NCBI GenBank assembly: GCA_973895155.1 | Contig: OZ316896.1 | Location: 2,480,001 to 2,544,000, forward strand | DNA from: Marsupella aquatica | Taxonomy: Eukaryota; Marchantiophyta | Length of the DNA: 64,000 nucleotides | Reading direction: 5' to 3' | Shown here: positions 58,778-64,000 of the stretch, piece after piece | Layout: every line of letters begins with the position of its first letter | How positions within the stretch are numbered: position 1 is the first letter of the stretch | Translations under genes and position numbers: made by a program | The notes under the pieces: model-generated | What the model was told of the DNA's origin: nothing | The model's input: the letters and a program-made list of their open reading frames with translations, nothing else | Database searches by the model: none

Positions 58778-59881
58778 CTAAAACGGGAGGGAACCCTCCT
58801 CTATCTCCATGAGAGATGAAAGTAAAAAAGGACGATCCTCAATAAGAAAATGATCGGCCAACAATGAGAAGGCGGCCGCCCACGCACCCAAAAAGGCCAA
58901 AGGTGCAAGGCTCTCAATGGAAGTAAGCCCAAAACCACCCTGCGAAATAGGAAGACCGAGTTGTCGATGAAGCCACGGAGATGAAAGCAACGTACCCGGC
59001 CCTAAAAGAGAGGCCAGAGTCTGACAAATGGAGACATCAAATGCTCGAAGGTGGAGACAAAGATCCTCGGTAGGGGGATGCGTCCTAGCCAGATAAGACG
59101 CACGAGGGTGGATGCACCGCAACAACATCCCAAATGCTACCTGAGAATCTCCTAACTTAGGGAGCATAGGAGTAGGGGCTAAGGCAGCTTGTAGAGAGTC
59201 AGCGATGAAAGATGAGCAAAAGGAGGCGATACCAACTGGGGAGCCAAGGACCCGAAGACCATCGGCTGGACGTAAGAACCCAGGGGGAAGTGCAAGATCA
59301 GAGGGTAACCCAGCTGGACTCCATGCACGACTCTTCACGGGCTGAACTTGTAAACCAAGGCCCATCAAATGGGTGGAAAGAGTGGCGAGGGCAGAAGTAA
59401 CCGCGGCAAGAGGACCAATGATGTGGGTGTCATCAGAAAGGGAGGGGAAGATACACTCGGGGTGGGCCATGGCGGCTTCCCGTAAAGCTATAAAATGGGC
59501 AATGGCAAAAAGAGGCCCACCCAAAGGGTCACCCTGACGTGTACCTTCTGCAGAGGAAAGAGTGGTATACACACCTGTAGAGGAGTGATGACTATAGAAG
59601 AGTGGGGCCTCGAGTCCATAAAAACAACGGGCAAAGGGGATCAAGGACTGGATGTCTGGATCCGCCACCCTCAAAGCACAAAAAATGGTTGCCCAAGAAA
59701 CCGTATTAAAAGCGTTAGAGACATCAACCTGGAGGACAACCCAATCAGGGTGGAGGTCCAAGGTAGCTCGAATACCCGCAATAACTGTCTCACAACCGCC
59801 GGGAATGTCCACTACAAACTGATGTGGAGAGAGATGATCCGATAGTGCAAAGCGATACTGCGAGGAAAGTGTGCGAGACAC
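58778..59881 (-). pseudogene. Copy A: reverse transcriptase
   Basis: A 367-residue frame holds the polymerase. Motif A is VLQVDVSNAFNTVSW, motif B is AEGTRQGDPLGGPLF, and motif C is SLSDDTHIIGP, with SDD instead of the FADD or YxDD usual in LINEs. A TGA just upstream (near 59883) replaces an Arg codon of copy B, and a TAG at the end separates it from the endonuclease, where copy B has Gln. The copy is therefore inactive. Confidence 0.82.
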
Positions 59882-60471
59882 AAGTCAAAGAAAAACCTCC
59901 CCAATAGCAATTGGCCGAACACCCGGTGAAGACTTAGCCATGGCCAATAAACGAGAAGCACTCAAGAGCCGAGAGACGAGAGGAGGCAAACGACCGGCTG
60001 CAATACACTGGCAAAAGGAAAAGAAAACTGGAAACCCAAACTGAGGATCCTCAGGGGGGAATAAATCACAAAAATGTTCAAAGACATAGCCGGAGGGGCC
60101 ACCAGCAGTGCAAGAAAAACCAAGAAAGAGTAACTAAAACTACCGCAAATGGACCGAGGTCCTCATCATTCCTAGCAAATGTGGCAAAAAGCTAATGGTC
60201 TACATCAAGTGTCCTCTAGGGGGGCTAGCCGCTGTGGAGTCACACTCGCACCCACTGTCAGAGATCGACGATAGATGGCCCGAGCTTGAGCACGCTGTAA
60301 GGTGACTGAAATGCGTTGGCGAAAGTGCGTGGTCAAAACAGATAGTGGGGGTCCAGTGGGACCCATCCGGCCGTGAACATCCCGAGCAGCTTGGCAAAGA
60401 ACCCCGTCGAACTGATGATGGAGACGCCCAAATATCTCAAGAGCAAGGGGCAGGAAGTTATCAGATGAAGT

Positions 60472-61380
60472 TCATGTAGCATATTTGGCCTCCTTCGTTG
60501 TTGTTGCTCGTGATGCTGCTGCCCCTGCCATTGTTGCCGCTGTCCCAATGATGTCTTGGCGCAATGGGTTTGCCACCACTACATCTGCCAAAGTACGGTG
60601 ACCCTCACGGACCATGGTAAGATCCACTCGTAACCGCTGTGATGGAGGACCAGGTAACTCGAGCACCACCTCCCGCCGTGCGCAGACCAAAGAGCCAGAA
60701 AGAACCTGAGCAGTGGCATCTCTCACAGCATTGTGAACAAAAATGGTTTCACCACCCAAACTGCACCAAAGAAGATGGACACCTGTGGCATCACAAGGCT
60801 TCCCACAAGTGCAAGTAGGAGGGAAACCAGCAAGAAGTGGGTAGGGCAAGCCCATACAAAGACGCATGGCTATCGTAAACTCCATTGAAGACATCCGTAG
60901 GTGAGGAATGACTGGATTGGCCTGAAGCCAGCCTCCTGCGCCCTTCCCTCTGAAAGAAAGAATCCGAGCTCGGTCCATGTCAGGTGCCTCGTTGAGGATG
61001 CTGGAGAGGGTGAAAGCGTGCATACGCCCAGCAAGGTCTGCTTGAAGACGGACGGGGTCCAAGGATAAAAATTCCTGAAATAAAGGTAACGCAGCTCGAA
61101 CAGTATCTGGTAAGAATGATCGCGCCGCGCGCAAATGAACCTGAAATGGGAGGGAACCCTCCTCTACCTCCATGAGAGACAAAAGTAAAAAAGGTCGATC
61201 CTCAGTAAGGAAATGATCTACCAACAATGAGAAGGCGGCCGCCCACGCACCCAAAAAGGCCAAAGGTGCAAGGAGCTCAGTGGAAGTAAGCCCAAAACCA
61301 CCATGAGAAATAGGAAGACTGAGCTGTTGATGAAGCCACGGAGATGAGAGCAAAGTACCTGGCCCTAAAAGAAAAGCCAA
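60472..61380 (-). pseudogene. Copy B: end of reverse transcriptase and restriction-like endonuclease
   Basis: The frame of 302 residues holds the thumb region, the zinc cluster (CTCGKPCDATGVHLLWC) and the endonuclease core, as in copy A. It ends at a TGA where copy A continues. Between this frame and the upstream one are a TAG and a TGA in the same frame, where copy A has Gln and Arg. Confidence 0.75.
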
Positions 61381-61551
61381 AGTCTCACGAATGGAGACAT
61401 CAAACGCTCAGAGGTGTAGATACAGATCCTCCGTAGGGGGATGTGTCCGAGCCAAATAGGACGCGCGAGGGTGGATGCATCGCAATAACAACCCAAATGC
61501 TGCCTGAGAATCTCCTAACTTAGGGAGCATAGGAGTAGGGGCTAAGGCAGC

Positions 61552-62559
61552 CTATAGAGCGTCAACAATGAATGATGAGCAAAAGGAGGCGGTACCGATT
61601 GGGGAGCCAAAGACCCGAAGACCATCGGCTGGACGTAAGAACCCAGGGGGAAGTGCAAGATCAGAGGGTAACCCAGCTGGACTCCATGCACAACTCTTCA
61701 CCGGCTGAACCCGTAAACCGAGGCCCAACAAATGGGTGGAAAGGGTGGCGAGGGCAGAAGTAACCACAGCAGGTGGACCAATGATGTGGGTGTCATCTGA
61801 AAGGGAGGGGAAGATACACTCGGGGTGGGCCGCGGAGGCTTCTCTTAAAGCAATAAAATGGGCAATGGCAAAAAGAGGCCCACCCAAAGGGTCACCCTGA
61901 CGTGTACCTTCTGCAAAAGAAAGAGTGGTATACACTCCTGTAGAGGTGTGATGACTACAAAAGAGGGGGGCCTCGAGTCCATAAAAGCAATGGACAAAGG
62001 GGATAAGGGACTGGATGTCTGGATCCGCCGCCCTCAAAGCACAAAAAATTGTTGCCCGAGAAACCGTATTGAAAGCATTAGAGATATCAACCTGGAGGAC
62101 AACCCAATCAGGGTGGAGGTCCAAGGTAGCTCGAATACCCGCAATAACTGTCTCACAACCGTCGGGAATGCCCATTGCAAACTGATGTGGAGAGAGATGA
62201 TCCGATAGTGCAAAGCGATACTGCGATGAAAGTGTGCGAGACACCAGACGAAGAAAAACCTCTCCAATAGCTATGGGCTGAACACCCAGTGAAGACTTAG
62301 CCATGGCCAGTAAACGAGAAGCACTCAAAAGCCGAGAGACGGGAGGAGGCAAACGGCCGGCTGCAATACACTGGCAAAAGGAGAAGAAAACTGGAAAACC
62401 AAACTGAGGATCCTTAGGGGGGAATAAATCACGAAAATGCTCAAAGACATAGCTAGAGGGGCCACCAGCCGCGCAACGCAGGGCATGGAGGAAGGCATAG
62501 GTGAAGTGGTCCCTACTAAACTGAAGATCCTCCTCAGGCTCAAAATCCTCCACGAACAA
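61552..62559 (-). pseudogene. Copy B: pre-polymerase region and reverse transcriptase
   Basis: The 335-residue frame contains the segment missing from copy A (ALRCAAGGPSSYVFEHF...) and then polymerase motifs A (QVDISNAFNTVS), B (AEGTRQGDPLGGPLF) and C (LSDDTHIIGP). It is cut at 61552 by TAG. Confidence 0.8.
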
Positions 62560-62772
62560 AGGGAGCTGATCATAGGGCTGTGGATGGAGATCCTAAAGGG
62601 TCGTCAAGGTGACCTCGCCAGGGGGGGCTGGTGTGGTGGGAGAAAGGGCCTGGACAGCACGGCGATATTCACCAGCCTGGGCTAAATGACAAGAGCGACG
62701 AAGGCGTCTATGCTCAGGAGGATGAGAGTGGCGAGTTGGGTCAGACAAAGCACGGGTAGCAAAGGAACGAGC

Positions 62773-63384
62773 TCAAAGAAAGTACTCTTCCTGAAGCTGT
62801 TCCCAATCTCCCCGCAGAAAACGATGGATACGAGAGGCAGTCTCACGGTGACCCACACGACCATCGTGACTAGGGAGGGTAAGAGTCCACTGTGGAAATA
62901 GCATGAGTAAAGACCAATAGGAGACCTCTATAGGATGCGCCAAAATAAGCTGCATGAGTTGCAACAAGGATGACCAAACTAATGGGCGCAACGCTAGTGG
63001 GATGTGGTTATAAAGGCGAGGTCTAATGTACCCTGGATGGTAGGCTGGAAGGGGGTCTAGAGTGCGAACCCAACTCCAAGCTTGCTCAGAAGCCTCCAAG
63101 GAAGGAGGGGCAGAGCAAACTGGGTCAAGAGGGGGCTGGGGCTGGGATTGTGCTTGCTGGCGACGTTGGCACCGGCCTCGCCCGCGATGATGAGGAAGGG
63201 AGAGGCCAACCCAGCCACACTCAGGACAAGTATGCAGGGGACACTCGTCTAGGGAGGGAGCAGGGAACGACTGGATAGGAGGTGGGGGGGAACAGACGTG
63301 GATGAACAGGCCGGAGGGGCATGCTGGAGGGGTGGAGGGGGTATGGGGTGGGGAGAGGAGCCAGGGCGTCAATGGGGTGGGCAA
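62773..63384 (-). pseudogene. Copy B: N-terminal region with DNA-binding zinc finger
   Basis: A Pro-rich start leads into CPECGWVGLSLPHHRGRGRC, a C2H2-like zinc finger of the kind R2-type elements use to recognise target DNA. A region of conserved aromatic residues follows. After a TGA at the end the same frame goes on with ARSFATRALS and LAQAGEYRRAVQALS, the segment usually found before the polymerase in this group. More of the N-terminus may lie above 63384, in another frame. Confidence 0.65.
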
Positions 63385-64000
63385 TAGACTGGGGGGACTG
63401 GCAGAGCATCAGACATGGGGTCATCACGAAGATGAGAGAGATCCAATGAAGAAGAGCAAACACGAAGGCGACCACGAGGCGGGGGGGAGGAGGGGGGAGA
63501 AGTGTGTGGTGGGGATGGGCGCTTGCCCCGCGCCAACACTCTCAACGTAGACATGACAGGCCGCAACCCGATAAAAGCAAAAGCGCATCAAGAAGCGACA
63601 AAAGGCCCAACCAAGACATGTGAAAAGAAAGGGAAGGCTATGGAGGGAGCCCACCGCGTCAATCCGAGAAACGGCGCCACCGCTAGCCTAGGAAACCGTT
63701 GAGCACGTGCAGGCACAACCGGGAACAAAGCTGAAGCACTCGTCGATGTGTCCGCTGAGGAGTTGGTGCAAGTGAATATTTGTTCGCTGATTTGAGCGTG
63801 CTGCTACAACTCCCAAAGATGGTGGAATGCAAACTGGTCCACTAAATGTGGCAAAAGCCACCCTGTCAGAACTGAAGAAGAAAGGCAACAACCAATCGGA
63901 GGAGAAATGTGGCAATACAGGAATGCTCCAAAGCTGATCAAAGGAAACCGTCACCAAAAATGGAGTAAATCAGAATCGTAATCGGAGCCAAAAGTGGTGG

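Larger units (their letters stand above)
57717..60110 (-). mobile_element. R2-like non-LTR retrotransposon, copy A (5'-truncated)
   Basis: The copy carries most of the reverse transcriptase and the full C-terminal endonuclease. It starts abruptly near 60110, within the region before the polymerase, where copy B continues. Its 3' side ends in TTTTAGTCTCTCTTTCTTGG on the minus strand. A second diverged word of this type lies 57660-57716. 5' truncation is the usual result of incomplete target-primed reverse transcription. Adjacent copy B is in the same orientation. Confidence 0.8.
60111..64000 (-). mobile_element. R2-like non-LTR retrotransposon, copy B (runs off the window end)
   Basis: The longer copy starts at its 3' end near 60111 (minus-strand tail TTAGTTACTCTTTCTTGG) and runs past 63400, probably beyond the window. 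It has the N-terminal zinc finger, the pre-polymerase region, reverse transcriptase and endonuclease. Stops and small deletions break it. A roughly 31-bp deletion near 60215 removes a piece of the C-terminus present in copy A. Confidence 0.8.

Overview
This window reads as nuclear DNA of a land plant. The genes have many GT-AG introns and plant-type relatives, and they sit 3 to 10 kb apart in AT-rich spacers full of retrotransposon debris. The proteins resemble plant families but differ clearly from seed-plant sequences. An R2-like LINE carrying a restriction-like endonuclease also points to a non-seed plant such as a moss. I cannot name the species from sequence alone.

Layout. 0.8-1.1 kb (+): signal peptidase complex subunit 1. 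2.6-8.5 kb: a nearly intact Ty1/copia element with identical 108-bp LTRs and a 5-bp target duplication. 8.5-15 kb: gene-free, with a foldback element, a tRNA-derived SINE, a ~100-bp repeat array and a solo LTR. 15.7-17.9 kb (+): a DUF604/fringe-like glycosyltransferase in three exons. 18-23.5 kb: gene-free, with three tandem repeats. 23.6-29.9 kb (+): AP-3 complex beta subunit in ten exons. 31.0-34.7 kb (-): a mitochondrial-type zinc alcohol dehydrogenase-like enzyme in eight exons, convergent with AP-3 beta. 36-39.5 kb: repeats, a second probable solo LTR and a second SINE copy. 41.2-44.4 kb (+): GID8, a LisH-CTLH-CRA subunit of the CTLH/GID ubiquitin ligase. 44.4-52.8 kb: a third SINE copy, tandem duplications and a decayed Ty3/gypsy gag-protease. 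52.8-57.0 kb (-): a WAT1-related EamA transporter in seven exons. 57.1-57.7 kb: three tandem repeats. 57.7-64 kb (-): two head-to-tail copies of an R2-like non-LTR retrotransposon, both broken by stop codons.

The host genes are housekeeping genes (ER signal cleavage, Golgi-to-vacuole sorting, redox metabolism, ubiquitination, transport). They do not form a pathway or operon. I see no new multi-gene system. The most useful observations are a three-copy SINE family with clear target-site duplications, the R2-like LINE with an SDD polymerase motif, the copia element with very short identical LTRs and a primer site resembling a tRNA anticodon arm, and a recurring pattern of two-copy tandem duplications (27-116 bp) in almost every spacer.
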